NCBI GenBank assembly: GCA_030998015.1
Contig: JARWMV010000233.1
Span: forward strand, 1,488,001-1,552,000
Length of the DNA: 64,000 nt
Direction: 5' to 3'
Source of the DNA: Ceratorhiza oryzae-sativae
Taxonomy: Eukaryota > Basidiomycota > Agaricomycetes > Cantharellales > Ceratobasidiaceae
Shown: positions 25,045 through 37,938 of the stretch, piece after piece
How the letters are laid out: each line of letters starts with the position of its first letter
Numbering within the stretch: position 1 is the first letter of the stretch
Notes under the pieces: generated by a model
What the model was told of the DNA's origin: nothing
The model's input: the letters and a program-made list of their open reading frames with translations, nothing else
The model's database searches: none
Position numbers and translations under genes: made by a program

Positions 25045-26385
25045 ATGCTCGCTCTGATTGTTCATACCCTCCTCGCATTCGGACTTGGGGCATCCTCAGC
25101 TCCTACTGTTAAGAGAGACACGACCTCTAACGCCGTCACGGCATTGAGCACGACTCAGATCAACAGTTTCATCCCTTATTGCTGGTTTGCCGCCGCTGCA
25201 TACTGCCCGCAGCCGAGCCAAGCGAGCTGGAGCTGCAGTGAGTAGTATCTCGCCCTTTCTCCTTCGTATCGGCTCTCCTCACAAATGTTTCAAAGAATCT
25301 TGCCAGGCCGACCCTGTGAAGGATTTGATTGTGTACAACAGTGGAGGAGATGGTGGAGTCGTCCAATTTTGTGAGTAACCCGGTTTACAAAGGACTTGGC
25401 AAGTAATGTAATACTTTTTATCTTCGCTCTAGGGTATGTTGGATGGTGGCCATCTGGTCAATCCGTTGTTGTTGCCCACCAAGGAACAGAACTCAACGAT
25501 ACGTGAGTGTATCCTCGTTGTTAAAGTACTAAGACATTAAACACATGCCTTAAATGTAGTAATGCCGTTATGACCGACCTCAACTTTATCCCGCTCCCGC
25601 TCAATACGACTCTATTCCCAGGTGCTCCCATGGATGCTTTGGTGCACCTTGGTTTCAAAACAGCTCATGCACGAACTGCCGATGTCATTCTGTCGACTGT
25701 CAAAAAGGTCATTGCTGAAAGAGGCGCCAAGAACGTTATTAGCGTTGGACATTCATTGGGTGGCGCGCTGGCGCTGCTCGAAGGGCTATCCTTGCGACTA
25801 AATTTGCCATCGAGCATTAATGTCGTTACGAGGACCTTTGGACAGCCCAGGGTAAGGACTCCATTTGAAGGAATTGAAACTAGCGAGCTTATCTTCTCTC
25901 CCGGTTCATTAGGTGGGAAACGCCAACTTCGCTAACTTCACAGATAGCCAGGTAATTTACCCTTCTGGTCTACTTTATCATATAACTGACCAGTTTGCAT
26001 TAGCTAACTGACTTGGCACGCGTCACGATCAAGCGAGACCTGGTTCCTACCTTGCCACCACGTGAGTAGTCGTTCTCTCCCGAGACTCGAAACCATAACA
26101 TGTACTGAGATACTTTGCAGTTGCCCTTCTGTTCAGCCATACAAATGGGGAGGTTCACTTGGATGCACAGAACGTGTATGAATCGTGCCCTGGTACGACT
26201 CAGTCTTGCACGAAGCATGCCTTGTTCGCACAACTAAAGCCCGATTATTTACAGGACACGACAATCCGAGTGTAAATTGCTCGACTGGACAGGTGTCGGC
26301 TCAAGGCGTTTTCCTCACTGATCACCTTGGCCCATACCCCGGTGGTGTTATGATGGGAACGGATAGCACCGGGTCGCTTTGCTGA
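25045..26385 (+). CDS. Secreted class 3 (fungal) triacylglycerol lipase
   Basis: An extracellular esterase of the Rhizomucor-type Lipase_3 family, expected to hydrolyse triacylglycerols or related esters. The product starts with a signal peptide (MLALIVHTLLAFGLGASSA) followed by a probable KR processing site (TVKRD). It then shows the lid and oxyanion region (VVVAHQGTE), the nucleophile elbow GHSLGGALA with catalytic Ser, FGQPRVGN, a catalytic Asp candidate in RDLVPTLPP, and a late His in TDHLGPY. Cysteines CQADP, ESCPGH and NCSTG suggest disulfides. Several short introns are needed; the first, after WSC, begins at 25239. The length of about 300 residues is normal for the family, and the frame is intact. 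Confidence 0.9.
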
Positions 26386-27836
26386 TTACCGAGTGGACCC
26401 GCTCTTAAGCAGAGGCGGGGCTAAGCATTATGTGCAGCCGCTGCCGTTTGTAAGGATGTGTCCCTCGAATAAATTCTCAGTTTTACCTTTTTTTTTGAGG
26501 CGGTGGCTGCGCAAGCCCCACCACATCTGTGTTTTGAATAGCGTGCCCAATATGGCCACTGGTTGTTGGGTGAACCCCCATCGAATAAGCTGAGATCACA
26601 GTAGCGGAAGAGCAGAAAGGTTCTAGTTAGCAAACAACTTTAACGTGTTCTATTTTTTTTTCTTTTCTACTAGCTCACCCGCATATATTGCCCGCCCTGA
26701 GAATTAAGATCGGCCATTCTGAGCAAATCGGGAGCCTGGTTCGCCCAGCCTGTGACTTCAGTTGCGGGCGGATAAGATTCGTCTCTAACGGCTAGTCATT
26801 CATGAGTCTGTATGTGAAGCCGGCTAAAAGTCTCGGTAATTGGGGAGCTACCATTGTCGGTAGCCCGAGCCCCGGGGCCTTTCAGCTGACGATAAGCAGA
26901 TCCCCTATTAACCATCCTCGGCCAAAATCCAATTCGCTACTGAGGGCTAGTCAGAACGCCGGTTCTACCTAAGCAGAATGAACGCCAGTAGCGCGTGCTA
27001 ATCTGAGCTACCCGGGCGTCAATTCTGCTTAGGTAGAACCAGGGCTCTAACTAGCCCTAACTAGCAAATTTGCTTTTGGCCGAGTCAAGCGCATCCGCAA
27101 ATATAATGATAGGCCACAGGTACCACGTCAACTCGAGCTCCTCTGCGGTAGCTCACTTTTCGGCGAAGCCCTATATATGAATCCTATCGCCGATCCCGAT
27201 CTTTTTGAGAACGGTTATCTCTGATTTGAAGCCTATTGTAGTGGCGATCAGAGCACCGCGCTGCATCGGGGTGTCTAGTGTGTTGGAATCGACCCACCTC
27301 TAATCACATAAAAATCTATATCGACAGCGCGGTTCATGTCCATTCTATTGAAATTGCACAGGTTTAGATCATCGCACACTAAAGATGGGAACAAACAGGA
27401 GAACGATACATGTCAAATTCACAGGGATCATCACGTATGCAGGAAGTAGAAAATTAAAATAGAGAAGCGAAGAAACTGGATCCACGCGCTGTGGTAACGA
27501 AAGTTTCCTCAGCTAGATGTCCTCCCGTTATGGACCCATGGTCCATACCGATGTTTATGCAAAATATCACCAAAAATACGGATTATAAAATATCCTGCAA
27601 ACACGAAAAGAGATGAGATGAATATACAAATCGCCGAGTTGCATTCCAACTGTATGGCGTGGTGGCTATCTGTGGCGTGTGATCGTGCTGGGCGCCTATT
27701 GATAGTTTGGTAAGCGGATAACCTGAGGCTGCGGCGACCCTTCGATACAGCTCATCCGGACTTTTTTCACTCTTCCACCTTGACGTTTTCGCCCGACTTG
27801 ACCCACCCCCGTTCTCTCGTTTAGCATTTGTTCAGT
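26386..27836. other. Intergenic region with a foldback repeat
   Basis: No gene is supported. It contains the hairpin repeat listed separately and otherwise ordinary AT/GC-mixed sequence. The last 100 bases are pyrimidine-rich and lead into the nucleotide-sugar transporter. Confidence 0.5.
26917..27084. repeat. Inverted repeat with 63-base arms and 42-base loop
   Basis: The arms at 26917-26979 and 27022-27084 are reverse complements at 54 of 63 positions by eye. The innermost 19 bases (GGTTCTACCTAAGCAGAAT) are a perfect match. The loop is 42 bases. The structure resembles a MITE end pair or a small foldback element; no transposase or clear target-site duplication is visible. Confidence 0.8.
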
Positions 27837-29234
27837 ATGGCCCACGACGAAAAACCAGCATCCCGCGTCAAAGTGGTACGTGTTTCGGACAGCCTACTCG
27901 GCGTCGCTCACCCCGCATAGGCCGCAACGGTCGTGTTCTACCTCATTGCCGCCATTGCTGTAAGTCGACCAATATCCCATGTTAAATGTGCTAACCTGGT
28001 CTTAGATGGTCGTCGCGTATGTCTCGTCCAAAGGTTCCTCTTGACCAAAACTAATATTTCGCGCAGCAACAAATGGGTCCTTAACGGAACCAAAACACCT
28101 CTATTCTTCCTCTTGGCCCAGCTCATCATTGCCTGCATTCTTTTCGTTATCGCAAACATTCTCGGGTTCCTCAAGCTCCCTCGCGCGCTGGATATGCACG
28201 TTATCCGAGGTCTCGCGCCGCTTATCGCTTGCAACGTGCTCGGGCTCAGGTAAGCGCGTCTATCTCGCCCTGAACGCCTTCATTTCAAGGGACTGACCCG
28301 ATTGCAGCTTCAACAACTACTGTCTCAAGTATGTAGACGCCTCGTTCTACCAGGTCGCCCGTGGCCTCGTGCTCCCGATCACAGTTGCGACCAGTGCGGT
28401 CTTGATCAACTCTCGGCCCTCTCTCAAGGTCTTGTTCGCATCCGCCATTGTCACTGCCGGTTTCTTTGTCGGTGTCCTCCTTGATCGCGCGTCTTCTACC
28501 CCTTCTGCCACTGCTTCTTCCCCCTCGACGATCGGGATCTTCTTTGGCGTCCTGTCGTCGTTCACGACCGCGCTTCTTGCCGTGATCATCAAGTCCTGCC
28601 TCCCGGTCGTCGGCAACTCGGCGCTCGACCTCGCATGGTACAACAACCTGCTGTCGGCGTTTGCCCTGGCACCCCTGATCGTCCTGGCTGGCGAGGGTCC
28701 CGATGTGCTTGAGCTCCTCTTCTCGCCCAAAGCCACCGATGCTTTCCAGACGTTCGTCTACGGCTCGGCCATTACCGGCGTCTTTGGGTTCTTGATCAAC
28801 ATTGCTGGGTTCATGAGCATCAAAGTTGTAAGTTGTGTACACGTCGAGCTGGCGGTTTCCTGTCTCGTTTAGATTAGGATTATTTTAATTAATTGGGTTT
28901 GGTGGGTTTTTTTTTGTAGACGTCCCCGATCACGCACATGGTCTCGAGCGCTGTCAAGGGTGTTCTCCAATCGTTTGTCGGGATCTGGTTCTTTAGTGAC
29001 GTGATTTCCAGGTACGTAGGGCGTTTTTACCTAAATGTGACATACTCATTATTTTTATCCGATAGCGGCCGCGCGACCTCGATCGCTTTGATTTTGCTCG
29101 GCTCGATCTACTACACGTGGATCAAGAACCAAGAGGTCGTCGAGCGTGAAAAGCGCGAGACCACGCTGCCGACCACGAACGAGGCTAGCAAGGGAGCTTA
29201 TGAGCCTGTTCCGCTCAAGGAGCGTGAGAACTAG
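27837..29234 (+). CDS. Nucleotide-sugar transporter, TPT/SLC35C (GDP-fucose-like)
   Basis: A Golgi-type antiporter of the drug/metabolite superfamily that would import a nucleotide sugar in exchange for the monophosphate. About ten hydrophobic segments are visible after splicing. The signature regions are NKWVLNGTKTPLFFLL in TM2, SFNNYCLKYVDASFYQVARG in the middle, and SPITHMVSSAVKGVLQS late in the protein, where SLC35 members bind substrate. The tail is hydrophilic (EVVEREKRETT, VPLKEREN). Introns are short, with the first directly after SRVKV. The substrate is inferred from resemblance to SLC35C1-type proteins; another sugar nucleotide is possible. It ends 257 bases from a convergent transporter. 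Confidence 0.75.
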
Positions 29235-29491
29235 ATGCTCGCATAGAGTCTGTAGGATTCGGAGTGGGATGTGGTTAGAAAAGTTAGAGAATGGTTCATA
29301 ATTGGCCTCGACAGAACCTGGTGTTTTTGTATTTCATCCTATCGTTCTTGGACCCAAGCTATTGCACTTGCGGACTTGGCTATACTTGTAGTAGTGATAC
29401 TCATAAATTGTTACTACATCTCTAATGCGTGTTTGTCTACAAATAAGCAACCCAGACCGATGCGAAGCTACATTTAGTTTTGTTAATCAAA

Positions 29492-31184
29492 TTAGCTCGC
29501 CTCTTCTCGGCGAGCGGTCTCGGGGCTGAATTTCTTGGCAGCTTCTTCGGCCACAGGGTCGTCCTTTCGCTCGTCTCCATCCAACAACCCACGTCCTTCC
29601 TCCGCGGCAGGTGCCAAGTCCCACATGGCCGTGGATTCCGAGTTGGCAGGTTCAGACGACTTTGCGTCTGGTTTGTTCAACTGCAAATGGCGATCAACAC
29701 CATTAGCCCATCGCATGAAAGCACAGCGGGTGAAAAAAAAATGAGACACGCACAGCAACATATATGGCGCTTCCCATGATAATGCACGTTCCCACCACAC
29801 TGAGCGCCCCAGGGACAGCCCCAAACGCCAATCGCTCAAACAGGAGCGAAAACACGATTTGGACGTAGAGCGCGAGTGTGCCTCGAGACGCTGTTTCGCG
29901 TTGAAGGCCAAGTGTCAAGAGGAGCTGCGAGCAACAAATCAGATCCGAGTTAGAGACAAGTCGTGGCGATTCGAGAAAGGGAGAAAGAGAGAGAGAGAGA
30001 GAGAGAAAGGGATACACACCTGAGCCAAAAACCCGAATATACCGATCAGCAATAACATCCCGAGCCAGGTCCATCGGGTCGGGAAAACCCAATCGGTATG
30101 CGCGGCGGTCATTCCGATGATCGAGACAATGACACACCAGAGGGAGAAATAAGACATGGTATGCATCGGGTGTGCGCGTTTGCCGATGATGCGGATCGAG
30201 ACGTCTGTTTTGGGGAGTGTGGTGAGTCATAAGAATGTAGGGAAAGCGGGAGGACGTACATGCGCCTGTTGCGCCGAGTACACCGATCAACGCGACACTT
30301 TTGACAGAGGTTTTCAGTCCAGGTAAATAAATAAAAACTTTGGAGGAATACTCACCCAACAGCACCCATCCTCTGCGCCTGGGTAACAACGGGCCCGCCC
30401 TCTCCAACACCTACATCCGTATGCTCACTCCCTCCAAACAAGAACGTCGGTTTCGCAATGAGGATAACGCCAAGCAGAGAAGTCACTGTCCACATGCGAA
30501 ATATCAGTCTTGTGACAAAGCCCAACGACAAGGACATACACCCAGCAACGCCTTGCTTCCATGAAACCGCCTCGTGCAAGAACAAATACCCAACTGCGGC
30601 AGTCGTAGTCGGCGACAGGAACGTCAGGACTGTCGCGTCTGAGAGAGACATGTATTGGAGAGAGTAGTAGAGCCCGAAAAGTCCGAAGAATCTGCGCATG
30701 TATGAGTTCCGAGTTGGATGTCCCGAGGTGGGGAAGAACGTACCCGACTACACCACGAATAACGAGCCACATCCTGACCCCTTTTGGTCCTAGGAGCGGA
30801 TCTGCTACGCCCGAGGCGAACCTGCATATAGTAATTAGATCATATCTTTCCTTCGATAAGATAGGACTCACATGTATACCTGACAGCATACATACGTAAT
30901 TGCCATTCGAACGGCAACCAGCTATTCTTCTTCTCAATATTTCTCTGCTTTGAAAGAATACAGAAGATGCGTACCTCGAGTGTAGGAACTGGTTTCTCCA
31001 GCACGGTCAAAATCTTTACGCACAAATTCATCAAGCTAAAGAAGAGCTGGCTAGAAGCAATGATAAATAGCCCTTGGTTCCGTTTGAAGAACTCGATATA
31101 GGTATTGGAGGGTTGAGGAGGGTCTCCTGGCGGTGGAGCGGGGATAAAGGCGTGTCGGTCGGAGGAAGTCGAAGAGCGGGACAT
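29492..31184 (-). CDS. EamA-family drug/metabolite transporter (SLC35G-like)
   Basis: A second member of the drug/metabolite superfamily, convergent with the previous gene. The ATG at 31184 gives MSRSSTSSDRHAFIP, a disordered cytosolic N-terminus, then RNQGLFIIASSQLFFSLMN as TM1. The first EamA repeat includes FGLYYSLQYMSLSDATVL and FLSPTTTAAVGYLFLHEAV, and the second includes GTLALYVQIVFSLLFERLAF. The C-terminal tail is acidic, ending TARREEAS. One intron holds a CT/GA microsatellite. An in-frame TTG 66 bases upstream is not a credible start. The substrate cannot be deduced. Confidence 0.75.
29985..30006. repeat. (GA)n microsatellite in an intron
   Basis: A run of AGAG dinucleotides on the plus strand, read as CT on the coding strand, lies inside an intron of the EamA transporter, probably in its polypyrimidine tract. 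Confidence 0.8.
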
Positions 31185-31823
31185 GGCCGAGATAAGGCGA
31201 AGCTTCGGTTGATGAAAAGTTCTTGTGTGGGTGTGCGCTGGCGGGGGCAACGGGCGCGGTCAGGCGATGTAGTCATGAGAGGACGACAGCATAACGCACC
31301 CACCTGTCAATCAGAACACTGGATTGAATTGTGCCTTGGAAAGCTAGAGCCCCACTGTCGAATCAGAAACCTTCCCGAGGTGTGCGTGTGACCCAGAAAT
31401 CGAGTCAAGAATAGAAACAGACTCGAGCTCAGTGGATTTTATACAGTAATCGATGGTGGTGGTGGTCAAGAACAAAGACGTGATACTAGCGGATCATATT
31501 GACACCAAGTCATCTTCGGCGGGAGACGTGTGGGGGACGTAAGCTTTCACCGGTGATATTTTCAGCTCTGTCAACGTCACTGATTGGTAAGCCCCACTCG
31601 TTATGGGAACGGCCCGGGGAAACAGGTTTGTGTATAGATCAGTGGTCTGTTAATGGTACATCTGCTTTCAAAGCGAATAAAAAAGTCCCAGCATATATCA
31701 CGTCTGTGTCCGTTGGGGAATAAATTACCGAAAATAAAAACCAAAAAAAGGAAAGTAGGAATCAACCCGAGAGAATCGACTCGTTCGTGCCCGACGAACC
31801 GCGTCTAGCAACATTACAGTCCG
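31185..31823. other. Intergenic, nothing recognised
   Basis: This holds the promoter of the EamA transporter and the 3' flank of the next minus-strand gene. It includes a short GGT repeat (GGTGGTGGTGG at about 31453-31463). No gene is supported. Confidence 0.4.
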
Positions 31824-32240
31824 CTTACATGGCAAGCAAACGCGGGTCGCTCGAAGGGTTGAAATACTTCAAGTTGAAGTCTGCGCTGGCCTTGTTCTTG
31901 GGCTGGGCCGACGCCGACTCGAGCGAGAGCATCGCGCCGCCGACAAAAGGCGAGTCGACAAACATCTGCGGATCGACATCGGCGTACTTGGATTTAGGCT
32001 TGGCGGCTGTGACTGCCGAGGTGGAGTCTTGGGTGGTGCGACCGTCTGGTTGGGAATAAGGTTAGAAGTTGATGCGATGAAAAAGGGCATGATTGATGGA
32101 GACGCACTGCTCGATTTGTTCGAACCCGAGTTTGCCATGATTGCTGCGTGGACTGCAGAGCTAGATGGGAGGCTTGAAGCGCTAGGGCGGCGTTGGTGCT
32201 GATGCATAATGGTAGCGCGGACAAGAGGAGCACCGAACAT
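31824..32240 (-). CDS. Small hypothetical protein, two exons
   Basis: The ATG at 32240 opens MFGAPLVRATIMHQHQRRPSA and continues through Ser/Ala-rich sequence. A donor GTGCGT directly after SNKSS removes about 60 bases. The second exon then reads GRTTQDSTSAVTAAKPKSKY, ADVDPQMFVDSPFVGGAML and FNLKYFNPSSDPRLLAM before a stop at 31824. The product is about 116 residues and hydrophilic, with no signal peptide or membrane segment. I do not recognise the family. The compact second exon, with charged and aromatic residues, looks more conserved than the first. The open frame across a clean intron supports a real gene. Confidence 0.6.
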
Positions 32241-33174
32241 TTTTTGTTAAAATCACGAGTCGATTAGAGCTTTAGAGTTTTTTGAGGGATAGCGAGAGAT
32301 GTCGAGAGTGAGAAGAAAGAAAGCAAAGAAAGCGAAAGAGTGGAAGCAGATGGGGCAGCCGAGTGGACCAGACTGGGCGACCTAGGGCCCCAGCAGAGCA
32401 CACGGGCATTCTTATACCTGCTTGGGTTGCAGGCTTCTGAAGTCTTTCGCTTCTGGCCCCTTGGCGCGTTTCGGGTGTTGTCCAGGCGGCAATGTGCGCT
32501 TTGCAACGCGGGGGCGGCGGGGTTGCCACAGCGTGTTGGCTGCAGATACGGGGGTGCGCCAAGACTTCTTTGTCGTGCTGCGGACCGTCGCCGACAAAAG
32601 GCCCAATTTGGAATTGACGCGATGACATAATCCCGGCGGCTGCCATCTAGCCGAGAGCCGCCTTGTGGACGACCCCGCAGTGCTGAGCCCACAAGGCACT
32701 ATAGCATCCAGGGCTGTCATTATAGTCCTTCTCGCGCGCGTTCTGGAAATCGTGCGCGGACCAGGTTCCATGTGCGCTCCCTCGCGGATCCTGGTCGGGT
32801 ATTTTCATGGGCGCATTTGTGAGCACATTTATGGCCGTTTCCTGCGAGTTTTCTGCAGCGCGCTGGGCAGCACGTCGGGCTTAAGGTGCCTCCGAGGGCA
32901 GATTGAGAAGCCTCGCTTCGCGAAACACCGAGGATCGGCGGAATAATCAGGTGACCACACGACTCGAGAAGGCCATAAAGGGGCGCCCCATCCGCTGACA
33001 AAAGCCTCAGGAGGCGAACACGGCACCTCTTAAGCCAGACCACGACCAAGGAGCCCCGCCTAGGCTCTTCTCTCTTTTTCTCTCGCACAGCTCTCACTTG
33101 GGGCCGCTCACTCTCTGCGCCCATCACACCGTCGCTTATAACCACTCTGTCGCTCACTCGTAGACTCGGTAACA
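32241..33174. other. GC-rich divergent promoter region
   Basis: It lies between a minus-strand small gene and the plus-strand glucanase. Several overlapping open frames on both strands come from GC richness and have no domains. GCTTATAAC at about 33134 lies some 40 bases before the glucanase ATG and probably acts as its TATA element. Confidence 0.5.
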
Positions 33175-34965
<1,791 letters not shown>

Positions 34966-35292
34966 AAGGTCGCTGATGTACTTTAGGAATTTGCGCTTTT
35001 AATACGTTGATCATTCTTGTGTTGACATTTGTGTAGTTTGGCTCATGTTTGAGGGAATACGACTTGGACATTCCTTTTTGGGTGGTGTGTCGATTGGTAC
35101 GAAAGGCGATCATTGCGCGGGTTTGGGCTTGTATTAATTGGCCAAACCAGGATGGGTAGTGTTGTCGCAAAGGCATGTAACGAAAAACAAATGGATTTCA
35201 TAGAAGGGGGATGCGCATACAATCTATCTTCAAGTCGAAAGGAAATCAGCCAATTTTGGCTCATGTGATTGTGCAACGCCGGGGTCTAACGT
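34966..35292. other. Convergent 3' flanks, nothing recognised
   Basis: These 327 bases lie between the stops of two convergent genes and contain only presumed 3' UTR sequence. Confidence 0.5.
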
Positions 35293-36070
35293 TTAGTTAA
35301 AGTGCCAGGTGGCACCGTAGAGACGGCCGGCCGAGAGAGGAGCAAACTGTACAAAGCGTGAGCATCGTCCAATGCGCACAGTATGAAATGCGCGAACCTG
35401 TTGGAAGGCAGAAGGCGAGAGATCAATGTCCCAGAGGGCGCAGCCTTCGCAGCGGTCGACGACGCCGACACGGATGGTCTTGCCGTTGTCTACACAAGGT
35501 TATCAGCGACTGACTATTCTTTATGCTTTTGTGTGCTTACAGGTGATGTCAATGGTGTGCGGGGTCGTGCAGCTGTATGAAACGGGAATCTGAGTCGAGT
35601 TTGGAAGAGGGGGGGAAAAAAGGATGGTGCTTACACGGGGTTGTTGTTGGGGTTGCCTCCGGCGTAGCCTGGCCAGCCGTCGAATAGCTCGTGAGAGATG
35701 GCGGCGACCCACTCTGTGTTGGACTGCAGGTTATGGATGTTAGGTGCTGGGCAACGTTGAACCAAGGCTGCTGAACACTCACGTTCCACCAGCCGCAAGC
35801 GCCAAGACCGATGTCGACTGGAAATAAAGTCAGTGTATTATTCAAGCTCGAAAGAGCTATTCATACAGTAGGTCAACTGTTCGTAATGAGTTATCAGCGT
35901 CGTGTCGTCTATGATGAGATGAACGAGCATACCTGGCCGGTGTGGGTGCCTCCGGGATTAATCGAGCGAGCACTGATCTCGGTCGCGTTGGTGGGCAAGG
36001 CGGACACGCCCATGAACATGGAGCTCATGCCAAGGGCGGCGGTAGCTACAACTGCGAGCTTGTTGAACAT
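35293..36070 (-). CDS. Small secreted RlpA-like double-psi beta-barrel protein
   Basis: A secreted protein of the expansin/barwin-like (DPBB) fold, common in fungi and often induced on plant or wall contact. It starts with a signal peptide (MFNKLAVVATAALGMSSM). The mature region is GTHTGQ, LTYFDIGLGACGWWN, WVAAISHELFDGWPGYAGG, NNPVC, ITYNGKTIRVGVVDRCEGC, then DIDLSPSAFQQFAPLSAGRL and a final ATWHFN. The conserved Asp in VVDRCEGC and the paired Cys residues are those of the family. Splicing requires a 10-base microexon at 35867-35876 (TTGACCTACT) that encodes the LTY part of the first strand. The product is about 135 residues. A clear TATA box precedes it. Confidence 0.85.
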
Positions 36071-36158
36071 GTTGAGGAAAGAGTAGAGAAGTTGGAGAGT
36101 GGAAAAGTGGAACGCTGAAGAGGAGCTGATGGGGACTTGTCGTTCAACTCTGTGCGCA

Positions 36159-36165
36159 TTTTATA
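36159..36165 (-). promoter_or_regulatory. TATA box of the RlpA-like gene
   Basis: TATAAAA on the minus strand lies 89 bases upstream of the ATG at 36070, consistent with a strongly inducible secreted-protein gene. Confidence 0.6.
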
Positions 36166-36776
36166 CTCGGTCTTGGCGCATATACTCGGGCATTTTGGCA
36201 ACCTTGGCATAATGCAGGAAAATTGTCATTAATGATCGGGCTAGAGTCTCGTAGCCGAAGCCGACCGACCAGCCCGAGTGTGCTATTGCCGACACCCCCC
36301 ACGTGTATCGTTTCCCGCCTCTGCCCTCGCCTGCGTAAACGACCAGCTATCGTCATTTGAACGAGTGATCCGAGCTAGAGCGCGATGGCGAGCAGGCATA
36401 ACGATATTGCGAGTGCCTTGTAGCGACTGTAGCGTACTGGCGATCTCGGACGCTCAAGTATGTTCGGTCTGCGAGAGTTGGTGCTCATATCGCCAAAGGG
36501 CTCAGCGCTCCGATGGATCGGACATTGCTAGAAGAAATGCAGCTGGAAAGAGCATCTGAGCATAAGAAGCGGTGAAGCGAGGTTGCGGACGTGGCAGTCG
36601 TGTAGTCTGGTTGGCTCGAATATTTGCTATAGATATTCCATTGCTAGAACCAACTTCTTAATTATTGGACGATTCATGGACACGAATCTGCAAAGAGAAG
36701 CTCGGATATACTGTTTGGATATTTTAGTATATTGATTTCCACAAGCTAAAATCAGCAAATGGGATTACAGTGAAGC
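36166..36776. other. Intergenic, nothing recognised
   Basis: Sequence between the RlpA-like promoter and tRNA-Gly. The short frames have no domains. AT-rich sequence immediately upstream of the tRNA is typical. Confidence 0.4.
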
Positions 36777-36896
36777 GCGTGGGTAGTATAATGGTTATTA
36801 TCTCGGTTTCCCATCGTCTGGCTTGGTTGATTCCAAGAGTTCAGTGCGTACCGCTTACGTACTACCGAGGAACCGGGTTCGATTCCCGGCTCACGC
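36777..36896 (+). tRNA. tRNA-Gly(CCC) with a 49-base intron
   Basis: The acceptor stem pairs GCGTGGG (36777-36783) with CTCACGC (36890-36896), with one G-T wobble. The D arm contains TAGTATAATGGTTA. The anticodon stem TCGGT (36803-36807) pairs with ACCGA (36864-36868). The loop reads TT-CCC-A before the intron, placing anticodon CCC at 36810-36812 and the intron at 36814-36862, after position 37 as expected. The T arm is CCGGGTTCGATTCCCGG. A TTTT Pol III terminator follows at 36902-36905. Confidence 0.85.
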
Positions 36897-37938
36897 AAAA
36901 CTTTTGTACAGCCGACCAATTCGGGGGTCCTGTTTTGTCTGTGGATCAGAGACGATTTAGGTGCCATTTAGAGACTCAGATGTCTCGAGTCAAGTGGCCC
37001 AATTAGGGTGTGATCCGTGGTGTGTAACAGAAGTGGCTCGCTCTGATGCAGGAGGCTCGTTTAAGGTGGAAAATAGACGTCGTGGGCTCCTCTACTACAT
37101 CGACAAGCCCAGTTAGTATTGTAGTACTACGAGGCTTATAGGTTCATTCTATATGAATAAGGCGCGTGGCTATCGGGTATGCGTGTTCCCATCGTAAGAG
37201 CCGAAACGCGATGTGCTGTGATTGTTTGGACCTTGAGTGTAGTTCGTCCCCTCATGCGTAACTTTTCATTTTAAATCTGCTGCTAACAGCTAGGAGTTTT
37301 GTAGATACAGACACAAGCTCCCAACTGAACCCGTGGTAGATTGATTATACAATCACTCCAATGCGCTTCTTGCCTCATCTCTCCGTCAAATAGATACTTT
37401 TATATACACCTGATCCCCGCAGTGGTGTCGCAACAGCCCCTGCTTGCTCTGAAACCGTACATGCCCTTCATTTAGAATGGTTCTTGGGTTCAAACGGGGT
37501 ATGATGAACTTCAGACGGGCGCTTCGCTACAGTTGGCTGTTTGAAAATGTTTGTCAAGTAGCCGAGCATCAGCCTCGCCCTATCTCTTTTACCACACTGG
37601 CAATAGTGTTTTTCTCTGTCGTGGCACTCTTGTAGAGCCCGGATTTCTGCGGTGTCCGTTGTTTATTAAAAGATATAATCGATAGCGTCTCGATTAAATG
37701 CTTTGCAACGTTTGCTGGTAAAAACCCAACGTCGACGCGGTGAGCTCACTCCCACTCATTCCTATTTTCGACACCTCGCCTAATGTGCAAACTCTTGGTA
37801 GAACTAAATTTGGCTTGGAGACGTCTGTCTGCTTGGTTTCCGATAGGTACGTCTACTTTTTGCCGCCATCCTGGTTGATCCATCTGGCCGCCGTCGGTGC
37901 TCACAAGACGCGTTTCTTCCTTCCAATAGTCCTCCAAA
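36897..37938. other. Intergenic, nothing recognised
   Basis: About 1 kb between the tRNA and the GT69 gene, AT-rich in the middle. The open frame at 37740-38078 overlaps the GT69 start in another frame and is a shadow. Confidence 0.5.

Noticed and set aside
28285..28842. Minus-strand open frame of 185 residues rich in Arg, Glu and Asp
   Set aside because: Antisense to the nucleotide-sugar transporter exon. The charged composition mirrors the hydrophobic sense codons.
32264..32771. Overlapping minus-strand frames upstream of the small two-exon gene
   Set aside because: Low complexity, no domain, and located where the promoter and leader should be. I found no splice that joins them to the gene.
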